A stretch of DNA of 64,000 nt from Verrucomicrobia subdivision 3 bacterium UBA693 (GTDB lineage Bacteria; Verrucomicrobiota; Verrucomicrobiia; Limisphaerales; UBA8199). A model generated the notes under the pieces. The model was not told where the DNA came from. It saw only the letters and a list, made by a program, of their open reading frames with translations, and searched no databases. A program made the translations under genes and the position numbers. The stretch covers positions 93,601 to 157,600 of the forward strand of contig DBMR01000040.1 of assembly GCA_002298785.1 (NCBI GenBank), written 5' to 3'. This document shows, one piece after another, positions 8,438 through 18,165 of the stretch; within the stretch, counting starts at the first letter, position 1, and every line of letters starts with the position of its first letter.

Positions 8438-9985
8438 CTACTCAAGCTCCAGGGACACGACGGATTTAGCGGGGAGTTTTGCGGTGAACCCGCCCTCGTT
8501 AACGCGGCAATTGAGAAAGGCGCCGGGTTGAACCGCCTGCGGGTTCTCAAACGTATTATGCGCGTGCATGTCTTCCGCTGTCAGCACTCGCCCGGAAATC
8601 GCTCCGGGTTTAACCCCGCGGATCGCGCCATTGACGGACACCGATGTCCGGGGATTCAGATTGCACAAGGTCACATGCAACTTCCCGTCCTTGGCCCGCG
8701 AAGCCGAAACGCTCACGCCGGGGATCGCATTGGTCCCGGAGGTATAGTTGGGCGCCTCCAATTCGCACGGCAACCGCCGCGCGTCGTGATGCACCGTGTA
8801 CATTTCATACACGTGATAGGTCGGCGTGACGGTCATTTTCTCCTTATCTGTCAGGATCATCGCCTGCAACACATTGATGGTTTGCGCAATGTTCGCCATC
8901 CGGACACGGTCGCTGTGGTTGTTGAAAATATTCAGGGTGACGCCAGCCACCAGCGCATCCCGTAACGTGTTTTGTTGGTACAGAAAACCAGGATTCGTTC
9001 CTGGTTCTACGGCATGCCAGGTACCCCATTCGTCCACCACCAGGGCCACGCGCTTTTGCGGGTCGTATTTATCCATGATTTCGCAATTCCTGGTCACCAA
9101 CTCCTCCATGCGCAACGCGCTTCTGAGCAGCACAAACCAATCCTCCTCCTCGAACTCCCGTGCGGGCTTTCGCGTCCGGCCTGACCCGCAATAATAATGG
9201 AGCGCCAGCCCGTCCATCCGTTTCCCCGCTTCCTTCATCATCACCTCGGTCCAATTAAAATCTCCCGAGTTGGGGCCGCACGCGATCTTGAAAATCCGGT
9301 TGGTACCGTAACTCCGCACGTAGGTGGCGTATCGCTTGTATTGATCGGCATAAAACTCCGGGGTCATGTTGCCGCCGCAACCCCAATTCTCATTTCCGAC
9401 CCCAAAGTATTTCACTCCCCAGGGTTGCTCACGCCCGTTGGCTTTCCGCAAACCAGACATCGGGCTCAGACCATCGAAGTTCACATACTCCACCCACTCC
9501 GACATCTCCTTCACCTCGCCGCTCCCCAGGTTCCCACAGATGTAGGGCTGGCAGCCGAGTTGCGCGCAAAAATCCAGAAACTCGTGCGTGCCGAAATGGT
9601 TGTTTTCAACCACGCCGCCCCAATGCGTGTTAATCATGGACGGACGATTTTGCCGCGGCCCGATACCGTCCCGCCAATGGTATTCGTCCGCGAAGCACCC
9701 GCCCGGCCACCTCAGCACCGGGATCTTTATTTGTTTTAGCGCCGCGACCACATCGTTACGGATGCCCCGGGTATTCGGAATCGGGCTGTCCTCGCCTACC
9801 CACACTCCGCCATAAATGCAGTGCCCGAGATGTTCAGAAAAATGTCCGTAGATGTTCCGGTCAATGACCGCTTGCGGCTGGTCGGCATTGATCACCAGTT
9901 GGGCGACAGGCGGTTCGTTTTGCGCCCAGGCCGCGGACCCGGAAAGGATGCAGGCGCCCATCACCAGCGTGAGTCGGAGTTTCAT
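8438..9985 (-). CDS. Alpha-L-arabinofuranosidase, GH51, secreted
   Basis: A 515-residue enzyme with a signal peptide ending near AWAQ (residue 21). It releases L-arabinose from arabinan or arabinoxylan side chains. The catalytic acid/base is Glu199 in GVGNENWGCGG and the nucleophile is Glu319 in VVDEWGTWH. The family signatures IYGHFSEHLGHCIYGG near residue 45 and VLRWPGGCFADEYHW near residue 90 are both present. The C-terminal all-beta domain starts near residue 405. Most GH51 enzymes are intracellular, so the signal peptide is notable; it points to a periplasmic or extracellular place. A second, larger GH51 gene lies at 35.8-38.2 kb. Confidence 0.93.
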   Translation of the reverse strand: MKLRLTLVMGACILSGSAAWAQNEPPVAQLVINADQPQAVIDRNIYGHFSEHLGHCIYGGVWVGEDSPIPNTRGIRNDVVAALKQIKIPVLRWPGGCFADEYHWRDGIGPRQNRPSMINTHWGGVVENNHFGTHEFLDFCAQLGCQPYICGNLGSGEVKEMSEWVEYVNFDGLSPMSGLRKANGREQPWGVKYFGVGNENWGCGGNMTPEFYADQYKRYATYVRSYGTNRIFKIACGPNSGDFNWTEVMMKEAGKRMDGLALHYYCGSGRTRKPAREFEEEDWFVLLRSALRMEELVTRNCEIMDKYDPQKRVALVVDEWGTWHAVEPGTNPGFLYQQNTLRDALVAGVTLNIFNNHSDRVRMANIAQTINVLQAMILTDKEKMTVTPTYHVYEMYTVHHDARRLPCELEAPNYTSGTNAIPGVSVSASRAKDGKLHVTLCNLNPRTSVSVNGAIRGVKPGAISGRVLTAEDMHAHNTFENPQAVQPGAFLNCRVNEGGFTAKLPAKSVVSLELE

Positions 9986-10103
9986 GCGCTCAATTCACGC
10001 AAATCGGCGGGGTTAAGCAAGCGCGAATGACAGGTCGCGCCGCGGGCGTCGGTTCCCCGGCTTGCCATTGCCGTCCATCATGCAACAATACGGCTCAGCG
10101 CTT

Positions 10104-11531
10104 ATGAAACCATCTGCCATAATCTCGTTTTTCGCAGCGGCAACCCTCTTCCTCGGCAGCGCCCACGGCGCCGACGCGCCCGTCGGCAATGAGCATGCCA
10201 TGAGCAAAGGTTACGTGCCGCCGAAGGACCCTGCCGTCCAAAAAAAGCTCGCGTGGTGGCAAGACCTGAAGTTCGGCCTGATGATGCATTGGGGGACCTA
10301 CAGCCAATGGGGAATCGTCGAGTCCTGGTCCATCTGTCCTGAGGACGAGGGGTGGTGCCAGCGCCGAGGGCAGTATGGCAGCAACTATTTCGGGTACGTG
10401 AGCGCCTACGAGAATCTCCAAAAGACCTTCAACCCGGTGAAGTTTAACCCGGAGAAATGGGCGTCCGCCGCGAAACAGGCCGGCATGCGCTATGTGGTGT
10501 TCACGACCAAGCACCACGATGGCTTTTGCATGTTCGACACGGCGCAAACAACGTATCGCATCACGGCACCGGATTGTCCCTTCCACACTAATTCACGGGC
10601 CAACATTGCCAAAGAAGTGTTCGCCGCCTTTCGCAAAGATGGGTTCGGTATCGGAGCCTATTTTTCCAAGCCGGATTGGCACTCGCCGAACTATTGGTGG
10701 CCTTATTTCCCCCCGAAAGATCGCAACCCAAATTACGACTTGGCGCGCTACCCGGATCGGTGGCGGCAATTCAAGGATTTCACCTGGAAACAGATTGAGG
10801 AACTGATGACCGGTTATGGCAGCATCGATATTCTGTGGCTGGATGGGGGACAAGTGCGACCGCCTCGGCAAGATATCGACATGAACGGCCTGGCCGCCAT
10901 GGCCAGGAAACATCAGCCTGGATTGCTCGTCGTAGATCGCACGGTCACTGGCGAAAACGAAAATTATTGCACCCCGGAAAATGAAGTTCCCGGGCAGTTG
11001 CTCCCCTATCCGTGGGAAACCTGCATGACGATGGCCACTTCCTGGAGCTATGTTCCGAATGACAAATATAAGAGTCCCGGCACGATTGTTCGACACCTTT
11101 GCCGTATTGTGGCACGCGGAGGCTGTCTCCTCCTGAACATCGGCCCCGGACCAGATGGCGATTTTGACCCTGTCGCTTATGATCGCCTGGACAAAGTCGG
11201 GCGTTGGATGGGAATCAACAGCGAGGCAATTTATGAGACCCGCCCCATCAAGCCTTATGAACAAGGGGAATGGGCTTTCACGGCCCGCAAAGACGGCACC
11301 GTCTATGCCTTGTTGCTGGCAAAAGATGACCAATCCTCACTACCCGAGACCGTGTCGATTCCCGACGAACTCGCAAGTGGAATCACGCAGGTGTCTCTGC
11401 TCGGTTACGGCGCGCTTAAGCCCGACGGTGGATCGAAAGGCAAACGGGGTTGGATGATACCGGCTGAGGCTCGGAAGCAGCTTCCCAACGGTTATGCCTG
11501 GGCATTCAAGCTGACAAAGTCCGGATCGTGA
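10104..11531 (+). CDS. Alpha-L-fucosidase, GH29, secreted
   Basis: A 475-residue enzyme starting at the ATG at 10104, which gives a signal peptide (AIISFFAAATLFLGSAHGA); an upstream TTG at 10062 is in frame but less likely. WWQDLKFGLMMHWGTYSQW at residues 51-69 is the N-terminal GH29 signature, followed by VVFTTKHHDGFCMFDT. The likely nucleophile is Asp247 in IDILWLDGGQV. It removes alpha-linked fucose from glycans. It is transcribed divergently from the GH51 gene, with the two starts 118 bases apart, so both may share a control region. Confidence 0.93.
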   Translation: MKPSAIISFFAAATLFLGSAHGADAPVGNEHAMSKGYVPPKDPAVQKKLAWWQDLKFGLMMHWGTYSQWGIVESWSICPEDEGWCQRRGQYGSNYFGYVSAYENLQKTFNPVKFNPEKWASAAKQAGMRYVVFTTKHHDGFCMFDTAQTTYRITAPDCPFHTNSRANIAKEVFAAFRKDGFGIGAYFSKPDWHSPNYWWPYFPPKDRNPNYDLARYPDRWRQFKDFTWKQIEELMTGYGSIDILWLDGGQVRPPRQDIDMNGLAAMARKHQPGLLVVDRTVTGENENYCTPENEVPGQLLPYPWETCMTMATSWSYVPNDKYKSPGTIVRHLCRIVARGGCLLLNIGPGPDGDFDPVAYDRLDKVGRWMGINSEAIYETRPIKPYEQGEWAFTARKDGTVYALLLAKDDQSSLPETVSIPDELASGITQVSLLGYGALKPDGGSKGKRGWMIPAEARKQLPNGYAWAFKLTKSGS

Positions 11532-11632
11532 CCTTGACAGGTGCGCGGTCCGCAAGGAGGCATGACCAGCCAACGCGCCGTCTCACCGGCCGCGCGCAAG
11601 CCGTCGAACACCAACACTTCGCACGGAAAGGA

Positions 11633-12040
11633 CTAATCGCGTCGGGTCTTTTTGAGTAACTCGTAAGCCTGCTTGGCTTTTGGATCACCGGCAGCCATGG
11701 CCGCCAGCAATCGGCCTTCCAGGCTCACCTCGGTGGCATGCACCGCCAAGCCCTGGTCCAGGGACAGATTAGGTTTCGCTTTGATCACCTGGATTGTCTG
11801 GACCGCGCGCTCATAATCCGCGGATTGCAGCGCCTCCGAAGCGGCCACCGCGGATTGCTTTACTTCCGGCGGGGCCTGGGCAAACGCCTGCTGCAACTGG
11901 GTTGCCGCCTCTTTGGGCTTCAACGGTGCCCCGGTAGCTGCAGTCTGCTCACTGGACTTGGAACACCCAGCAGCGATGGCCAGCTGGATGCTGAAAAGGA
12001 TGGTTACCAGGTTGGACTCAAGGGAGGACCGGTATTTCAT
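11633..12040 (-). CDS. Small conserved lipoprotein of unknown function
   Basis: A 135-residue protein starting at the ATG at 12040. It has a hydrophobic N-terminus ending in a lipobox-like AIAAGC, with the lipidated Cys at residue 26, so a membrane-anchored lipoprotein is expected. The rest is alanine-, glutamine- and lysine-rich and helical (EAATQLQQAFAQAPPEVKQSAV, then AVQTIQVIKAKPNLS and KAKQAYELLKKTRRD), and resembles a helical-repeat fold. The much longer open frame upstream, to 12391, is antisense-like filler within the pseudopilin gene. It follows that gene by 34 bases on the same strand. Function is unknown. Confidence 0.6.
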   Translation of the reverse strand: MKYRSSLESNLVTILFSIQLAIAAGCSKSSEQTAATGAPLKPKEAATQLQQAFAQAPPEVKQSAVAASEALQSADYERAVQTIQVIKAKPNLSLDQGLAVHATEVSLEGRLLAAMAAGDPKAKQAYELLKKTRRD

Positions 12041-12074
12041 GGTGAAATTCTCTGGAAAATCAACGCTCGCTGCT

Positions 12075-12866
12075 TCAATCCCCGGTGGGACTCCCCGGGT
12101 TGCACCACATCCGGCCCGGACGTTGCCCCCGGAATCCCCCCAAACCAGCTTCCAGCGCATATGCACGGTACTTGATAAACTCCATCTGACCGCCGAACAT
12201 GCCCATGACAATGCCTCCGCCATGTCGTTGGCTGCCCCCTTCATCAGGACGGCTGGCCACATTGTCGTAGTAGGAAGGCTGCTTTTCGTCCGATTCCCAG
12301 TAAAGCATGTAATGTGGACGGAACGAGGCCATTTTGTAAGAGGTGTAGGGGCGGCCCGTGGGAGCCGTGGTGAACCCCGAAACTGAGCCATTCATCGTGT
12401 AACTGCTGACCTGCATTTCACGCTGCCGGAAGAAGAACGTGTTGGTTTGTTCGAGCGGGCACCAGTAAAGCATCCTTTGCTTGTGGAAGGGCCAAAGTTG
12501 CCCCAATTCGACATTGTCTTTGTTGGTCAAACTCGTGGTCCGCACGTAACACCAATTCGGAACATTGAGGGTGCCGGAGCTCCAGGACGTGTAGGGCAAC
12601 GTATCACCAAAGTCCATCACGTACATGTGCGTGCTGAGGAGCATTTGCTTGACGTTACCAATGCACCGCGCTCGTTGCCCCTTTTCCTTTGCCTTGGCTA
12701 GCGCGGGCAAAAGCATGCTGGCCAGTATCGCAATAATGGCGATCACCACGAGCAGTTCAATCAGTGTGAATCCACGCTCACGTCCCGTTGCTTTTCGTGA
12801 TCGAAGGATGCGGCTCATAGCGGCAAAAACAGGTTTTCGAACGGAAAATTCACCGCGATGCTCCAT
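12075..12866 (-). CDS. Type II secretion pseudopilin-like protein (prepilin cleavage/methylation domain)
   Basis: A 263-residue protein. RERG/FTLIELLVVIAIIAILA places the prepilin peptidase site after Gly32, with Glu at mature position 5 as in type IV pilins and pseudopilins. The conserved ARCIGNVKQM and HMYVMDFGDTLPY follow the hydrophobic helix, and the C-terminal region has the GGIVMGMFGGQMEFI display motif seen in the verrucomicrobial and planctomycete branch of these proteins. The start could be Met1 (12866) or Met17 (12818). It is unlinked to any gsp or pil gene. Such orphan pseudopilins are abundant in this phylum and their role is unclear. Confidence 0.88.
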   Translation of the reverse strand: MEHRGEFSVRKPVFAAMSRILRSRKATGRERGFTLIELLVVIAIIAILASMLLPALAKAKEKGQRARCIGNVKQMLLSTHMYVMDFGDTLPYTSWSSGTLNVPNWCYVRTTSLTNKDNVELGQLWPFHKQRMLYWCPLEQTNTFFFRQREMQVSSYTMNGSVSGFTTAPTGRPYTSYKMASFRPHYMLYWESDEKQPSYYDNVASRPDEGGSQRHGGGIVMGMFGGQMEFIKYRAYALEAGLGGFRGQRPGRMWCNPGSPTGD

Positions 12867-13073
12867 GCGGACAGCCGCAAGAAGTGCCCAAACGGCACAG
12901 GGGCCGAAACATCAACGGTGGTCATGCAGAAATGATACCGGCCGGAAACCATCAATTCAACAGGAAATAGCTGTCCCGATGGATCTAATGCAGGCGGCTA
13001 ATAGCAGGACCTATTACGGACGGACTCCCGCACCACGGATTCCGCGGTTCTCATTCCTGCCCGCCTTGCCGTT

Positions 13074-16000
13074 TCAGGGAAAGCGGAGTTGGTAAACGTG
13101 ATGGCCGGCGTCAATGGGGATGGTCACCGTGATGAAATTCCGGTTCGTAACACCAGGCGAATTGACGAGCGACCAGGACAGCGGCGGAGTCAGGTCAGCG
13201 GCTCCGTAAAGGTGGTATCCCGCCGCCCAAACGGGCCAACTGAACTCCAGGTTCGACCCAGCTTTCAGGGACACCCGCAACGTCACCGGCCACACGTTGA
13301 TCGTGGTGGAACTGACTGCGGTCGCACTGCCATCAGACACGGTCAAAGTTACAGTGTAATTGCCCGTGGCGCCGTACGTGTGTTGCGGATTTTGCAGATT
13401 CGAACTGGCGCCATCTCCAAATGACCAGGCGAAGCTGTAGGCGGGTGTGCCGATCAACTCCAACTCAGAAAGTTGGACCGAATTGGCGCCGGCCGGATTC
13501 GCCACGCTGTCAATTTGCAGCCGATAGAGGTTGTAGGCAGCGGTATTGGTCGTGGTAAAGGTCTGTTTCTGATAATTCGCGGTAAAGACCTGGTTAGAGC
13601 GCAGGTCGATTGTGTTCCAGGAACTTCCACCATCATTGGACGCCAAAAGCCGCCAGTTTGCGGGATTGCGTCCCGAGTAAGTCGAAGCGTCATTGGCTGA
13701 AGTGATGGTGTATTGCGTGACCACACAGCGAAGGTCCTTGGCATATTGATATTGAATCCAACTGGAGCGCGTCGCGGGATACGCGCTCGCAAAATCGAGC
13801 CATTTGGTGGTCGTGAGGCCGTCGAAAGCCATCGCTGCGGATTCATTAGGCGGGGCGTCTCCGTGGGCGGTCACCGTGCCACGCTGGTCGGTGGTAGTGT
13901 CGAAAGGCGCGCGGGCTCCATTTCCACCGGCGGCCAACCCGGTAAATTGCACCGTGAGCGGGACCGCCCCGTTGGTCCCTCCTGTGGCGATGGATCCTGT
14001 CAAAGCTGGCCCCACCACCACAACTAGTGAGTTCGTGCCCGTGTATATCCCGAGGCTGGCTCCCAACGTTACGAGGTAAGTCCCGTTCGCGGAAAACGTA
14101 TGTTGCGGATTCTGCAACGTCGAGGTGGCGCCATCACCGAAGGACCAAAAGTACGAATAGGCGGGGCTGGCCAGGAATTCGATCTCGGACAATTGGACTG
14201 AATTCGCCGCGGCCGGATTGGCGACGCTGTCGATCTGCAGACGGTAAACGTTGTAAGCCGTGGTGTTCTGGATCGGAAAACTCAATTTTTGGAATCTCGC
14301 CCCAAAGACCTGTCCGGTCCGCGTGTCGAGCGTCGTCCAACTGGTGCCACCGTCGTTTGAACCGAGCAACTTCCAGGCGGCAGGATCGCGTTCCGAAGCA
14401 TCGTTGGCGGAGGTGATGGTGTAGTTGGTGACCACCCATTGCTTCGAGTTGGCATACTGGTATTGAATCCAACTCGCGCGTGTGGATGGATTATTGTTGG
14501 CAAAATCGAGCCACTTCGTCGTGGTGTTGTTGTCAAAGGCGTTCGCCGCCACCTCCCCCGATCCTGAGTTTTGCCCCTGTGCCGAGGCCGTGCCCTGGCC
14601 ATCGTCCGTCGTATCAAACGCTGTCGGAGCGACGCCACCGGTCGCTTGCCCGGCAAACTGTACGGAGAGCGGCGCGGTTGGGCTGTTGGTTGGTGAGCCC
14701 GAGATCGTAACATTCAAAGGCGTAAGTACCGTGAGTTTGACCATGTCCTGGCTGGTTCCTCCGAAACTATCCGTCACGGTCAGCACCAGCAAATGTGTCC
14801 CAACGGCGAGGTTTACGACTGGCTGCACGCCATTGGTCAGAGACGTGCCACTTTCAGACCAGTCATAGGCGACAATGGTTCCCTCCGGCGATGCCGAACG
14901 GCTACCATCCAGCGTCACTACGGCGTAGCCGGAAGATCCGGCGTTAATGAACCGGTCCGTGCCGGCGCTGGCCCACGGCAGTTGTGGCTGTCTTAGCGGA
15001 CCACCCGCGGGGCTGAGATCTCCAGTGGTGTTGCGCGCCAGCGAAAGCGCAAAGATTCGGACGTTCGGCGCGTACGGCAGTTGCAGTATCCCTCCGCCGA
15101 CCGGCGCGCTCAGGACATATTTGAACAGGTAACAAAAGCGGTATGCGTCATTGGCACCCGCGGCGGTATGCCGATGCGTACATACCCACCCGACCTCAGC
15201 CGGTTTCACTAACGGCGGACTCCACTGCCCGATGAAACCCGAGAAGTATTGGATCGAAACGTTAGTGGCCTGCCCGTCAATTATGAAAGGAGCCGTGATA
15301 TCGTTGGAGGCTGCCGCCGCCAGAAAATAGAGATGATCGTAGCCGGCAGGCAGGTTGATGGTTTGTCCCTTGCAGGAGACGGCGTTGAATGCACCGTCGT
15401 TTGTCGGACCAATTTGGAAATTTACCCCGTCCCGCACTATCTCCGAAGGCATCAACTCCGCCGGATAGGTGAGCCCGGAATCAAAATCGCCATTGGTACG
15501 GTTGCCATCTGTTGATATGGCATCCGCGTTGAAAGGCAAGGGCACCGGCGCACTTACGGTTTTGCTGACCAGCGTTCCCGGAGGTGCCAAAGTCAGGGCA
15601 ATGGTCATCGGTTGATACCCCCCCAGTACGAGGTTCAATCCTCCACTGATCGGGCTAAGGCTGGTCAGAGGCTCTTCTGCCCCCGTAATCTGGCGTGCGC
15701 TTGTAATTGGAGCGGCGCAAGTCAGCCGTACATTTTGCGATTGGCCCGTCAACTCCTGCAGCCGGACTACAATCTCGTCGCTGTTCTCGGCCTTCTTAAC
15801 GGCCTTCACCATGACATTGGAATTATCGCAGGATAAAAGGCTGAAATTCCGCCCAAGGAATCCCGCATGCGCAGTCGCCTGAAACGCCTGCAATGGTTGA
15901 TTTAATCGAGCGGCCACCCAGGGAGTCCTTCCGGCGCGCCAATCGTTGGTATGTCCGGCAACGGCGAAGGTCACTCGATGGCTCCCCACTCCATCCGTCG

Positions 16001-18155
16001 CCTGATACACATAAGAACCGCCCACGCCCGGGGTGTGCATCATCGTGAGCCGCAGGGTGCTGCTATCGGGCTTATCCCAACCATACTTGCAGTCGTTCAA
16101 TATGGATACTCCGTAAGCCCCCGAAGCGCCGGTCAGATCTGCCCATTGTTGGGCCGGACTCTCATAAAGACTGGAATTTGAATTGGTGCGTTGAACCGTC
16201 CCGAGCCCAAGATCGAACGTGGCGCTGGTATTAGTGACCGCGAGCGGAAACACCACTTTCAACAGGGTTTGGAGGGAGCCCCAATTCAAACTGACATCCC
16301 ACTCCACACGATCACCGGCGCCTCCCGCTGCCAGGCGAATTCGTTCCGTAACCACCGATCCGGCGTTGAAACGGGTCGCTCCCAGGCTGACCCGCGCCGG
16401 GCCATCTTCCAGAATCTCGAGCCTGGGCGGTCCACCCAGGTAGGAGGTCGGTGCGGCGGACACCGCCGAATACAAAATCTCCCACGATGGCCACGAGGTA
16501 CTGGAATTGGCCAAAAACGCCCATCGAATGGGAGCGTTTAACAACTCACGGTTATTCGCCTTGTCAAAAATCGAGCTGACGTCGCCGTTCGCATTTAAGC
16601 GGACTCGGTACCGTGGGTTGTCAAGTTGGGTGGTCGTGATCGAAAGCCCGGTAGCCAGGGTGCTCGGGGCACCGGAGCGACGGACATCGAAAACCGCGGC
16701 GCCGTTGGCCGGAACGGCAGCCAGGAAAGTCACCGCCACCCCGCGGGAGGTCGCCGCCCCCATCTGCGAAGGCACCTCCACGCCATTCGCGTCATAGACC
16801 CGCACGGCCGCCGGCGTGCCATCAGTAAAGGGGATAACCGCTTCGACAATGTCTTCCCGGGGAATCGACAATGCGTTATAAACCACCAGTGGCACTCCCA
16901 ACGCCGTGGTATCAAGCGCCTGCGCCAACACCCCGGCTCCATGCGTTTGCTCCGACCCAAATTCATTCAGCGACAGCAATTCGTCATTCCAGGAAAAAGT
17001 GTACGCCGCCGGGACGCTCGTGCCGGTCAGATCGTCGTGGAATTGGTGCCACAAGAATCGTTCCCAGGCGCTATTGAGCTTCTCCCTCGGATAGGTACCG
17101 CCGCCTTGCAGCCAATCAGCGATCACCGAAATCCGCTCCGCCGCATCCGCGCGCAACTCGTTCTGACGGTTGTACTGCTTCATTTCCGGATGCGCGGTGT
17201 AGCATCCGGTTCCGTGCGTACGCATCAACAACTCACCCTGATAACTGGGCAACCGCGCTATATGCGCCGGGGTGAGGTCGCGGAAAAGCTGATCGGAGGC
17301 GGCGCTGAGCACGCCATTGATCAGGGCGCCGGAATCGGTCCGACTCGAGGTGACGCTTTGCTCGATCCAATTCACGGAGGAGTCATTCGGCGATCCGCCC
17401 GTATCGCCAGTGCCGAAATAGCGGTAGTCTATGTAAAGCCCGGTCGCGGCTCCCATGGTGTTGATTCGATTGAGAGACGACGAATCGAACGCCAGGTTGG
17501 TGGCAATACTCGAGCCGTAGCCCCCCGGCTGCAGCGCCGCCACCACATAGTTGCCGTCGGGACCGATCCATTTTCCGATATTGTAGAATGGTATGGGGAT
17601 GGCTGAACCCCAAGTGAGCTTCTGCGAGGAAAAGCCCGTGAGCCCGCAATGCGCAGCCACGGACGGCAATGCATAGCCGAACCCAAAACAATCGGGCAGG
17701 AATATGTCGACGCTGGTCTTGCCAAATTCCCGCTTCCAAAAGCCATTCCCGTATAACACATGCCGCATCAATGACTCCGGAGACGGGACGTTTACGTCGC
17801 CGGCGTCAACCACCGATCCACCGACCCGCCAACGTCCTTGCGCGACATAATTGGTTAGGGTGGCGTAATCGGCGGGGTAATATTCGCGGGCCAGCTTATA
17901 ACGGAACGCGCCCTCGAAGGTGAATACGTAATCCGGATACTTCCCGAACAGCGTGAAATTTTGACGGAGCGTATTGGGAACATAGGAGTTGATGGTATCC
18001 TGGATGGTCCAATTCCACTGGGTATCGAGATGTGCGGTGGCGACCTGGTAAAGGATCCGATCGCGGGTGGGGTCGAGGGCGTGGGCAGCCGGTTGGACCA
18101 GGCCGCAAACCATCAAAAGGACAAACAAACGCCCGGACGAAGAACGACAATTCAT
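13074..18155 (-). CDS. Giant secreted GH38 alpha-mannosidase with PKD and discoidin (F5/8C) domains
   Basis: A 1693-residue secreted protein with a signal peptide (LFVLLMVCGLVQPAAHA). The catalytic module starts at residue 33: His42 and Asp44 in AHLDTQW are zinc ligands, Asp155 in IFLPDCFGFG is the expected nucleophile, and RTHGTGCYT supplies the third zinc-binding region. It should release alpha-mannose from glycans. After a long beta-rich region, a first PKD domain lies at about 1058-1144. Then two composite units follow (about 1145-1383 and 1384-1621), each a PKD domain interrupted by a discoidin-like insert of about 150 residues, and a C-terminal tail of about 70 residues. Its start lies 10 bases after the preceding Tat-exported protein gene on the same strand. 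Confidence 0.9.
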   Translation of the reverse strand: MNCRSSSGRLFVLLMVCGLVQPAAHALDPTRDRILYQVATAHLDTQWNWTIQDTINSYVPNTLRQNFTLFGKYPDYVFTFEGAFRYKLAREYYPADYATLTNYVAQGRWRVGGSVVDAGDVNVPSPESLMRHVLYGNGFWKREFGKTSVDIFLPDCFGFGYALPSVAAHCGLTGFSSQKLTWGSAIPIPFYNIGKWIGPDGNYVVAALQPGGYGSSIATNLAFDSSSLNRINTMGAATGLYIDYRYFGTGDTGGSPNDSSVNWIEQSVTSSRTDSGALINGVLSAASDQLFRDLTPAHIARLPSYQGELLMRTHGTGCYTAHPEMKQYNRQNELRADAAERISVIADWLQGGGTYPREKLNSAWERFLWHQFHDDLTGTSVPAAYTFSWNDELLSLNEFGSEQTHGAGVLAQALDTTALGVPLVVYNALSIPREDIVEAVIPFTDGTPAAVRVYDANGVEVPSQMGAATSRGVAVTFLAAVPANGAAVFDVRRSGAPSTLATGLSITTTQLDNPRYRVRLNANGDVSSIFDKANNRELLNAPIRWAFLANSSTSWPSWEILYSAVSAAPTSYLGGPPRLEILEDGPARVSLGATRFNAGSVVTERIRLAAGGAGDRVEWDVSLNWGSLQTLLKVVFPLAVTNTSATFDLGLGTVQRTNSNSSLYESPAQQWADLTGASGAYGVSILNDCKYGWDKPDSSTLRLTMMHTPGVGGSYVYQATDGVGSHRVTFAVAGHTNDWRAGRTPWVAARLNQPLQAFQATAHAGFLGRNFSLLSCDNSNVMVKAVKKAENSDEIVVRLQELTGQSQNVRLTCAAPITSARQITGAEEPLTSLSPISGGLNLVLGGYQPMTIALTLAPPGTLVSKTVSAPVPLPFNADAISTDGNRTNGDFDSGLTYPAELMPSEIVRDGVNFQIGPTNDGAFNAVSCKGQTINLPAGYDHLYFLAAAASNDITAPFIIDGQATNVSIQYFSGFIGQWSPPLVKPAEVGWVCTHRHTAAGANDAYRFCYLFKYVLSAPVGGGILQLPYAPNVRIFALSLARNTTGDLSPAGGPLRQPQLPWASAGTDRFINAGSSGYAVVTLDGSRSASPEGTIVAYDWSESGTSLTNGVQPVVNLAVGTHLLVLTVTDSFGGTSQDMVKLTVLTPLNVTISGSPTNSPTAPLSVQFAGQATGGVAPTAFDTTDDGQGTASAQGQNSGSGEVAANAFDNNTTTKWLDFANNNPSTRASWIQYQYANSKQWVVTNYTITSANDASERDPAAWKLLGSNDGGTSWTTLDTRTGQVFGARFQKLSFPIQNTTAYNVYRLQIDSVANPAAANSVQLSEIEFLASPAYSYFWSFGDGATSTLQNPQHTFSANGTYLVTLGASLGIYTGTNSLVVVVGPALTGSIATGGTNGAVPLTVQFTGLAAGGNGARAPFDTTTDQRGTVTAHGDAPPNESAAMAFDGLTTTKWLDFASAYPATRSSWIQYQYAKDLRCVVTQYTITSANDASTYSGRNPANWRLLASNDGGSSWNTIDLRSNQVFTANYQKQTFTTTNTAAYNLYRLQIDSVANPAGANSVQLSELELIGTPAYSFAWSFGDGASSNLQNPQHTYGATGNYTVTLTVSDGSATAVSSTTINVWPVTLRVSLKAGSNLEFSWPVWAAGYHLYGAADLTPPLSWSLVNSPGVTNRNFITVTIPIDAGHHVYQLRFP

Positions 18156-18165
18156 AGGAACTCGC

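Noticed and set aside
16626..17606. 326-codon open frame opposite the GH38 gene
   Set aside because: The reverse strand encodes clear mannosidase motifs across this stretch; the + frame has no family character.
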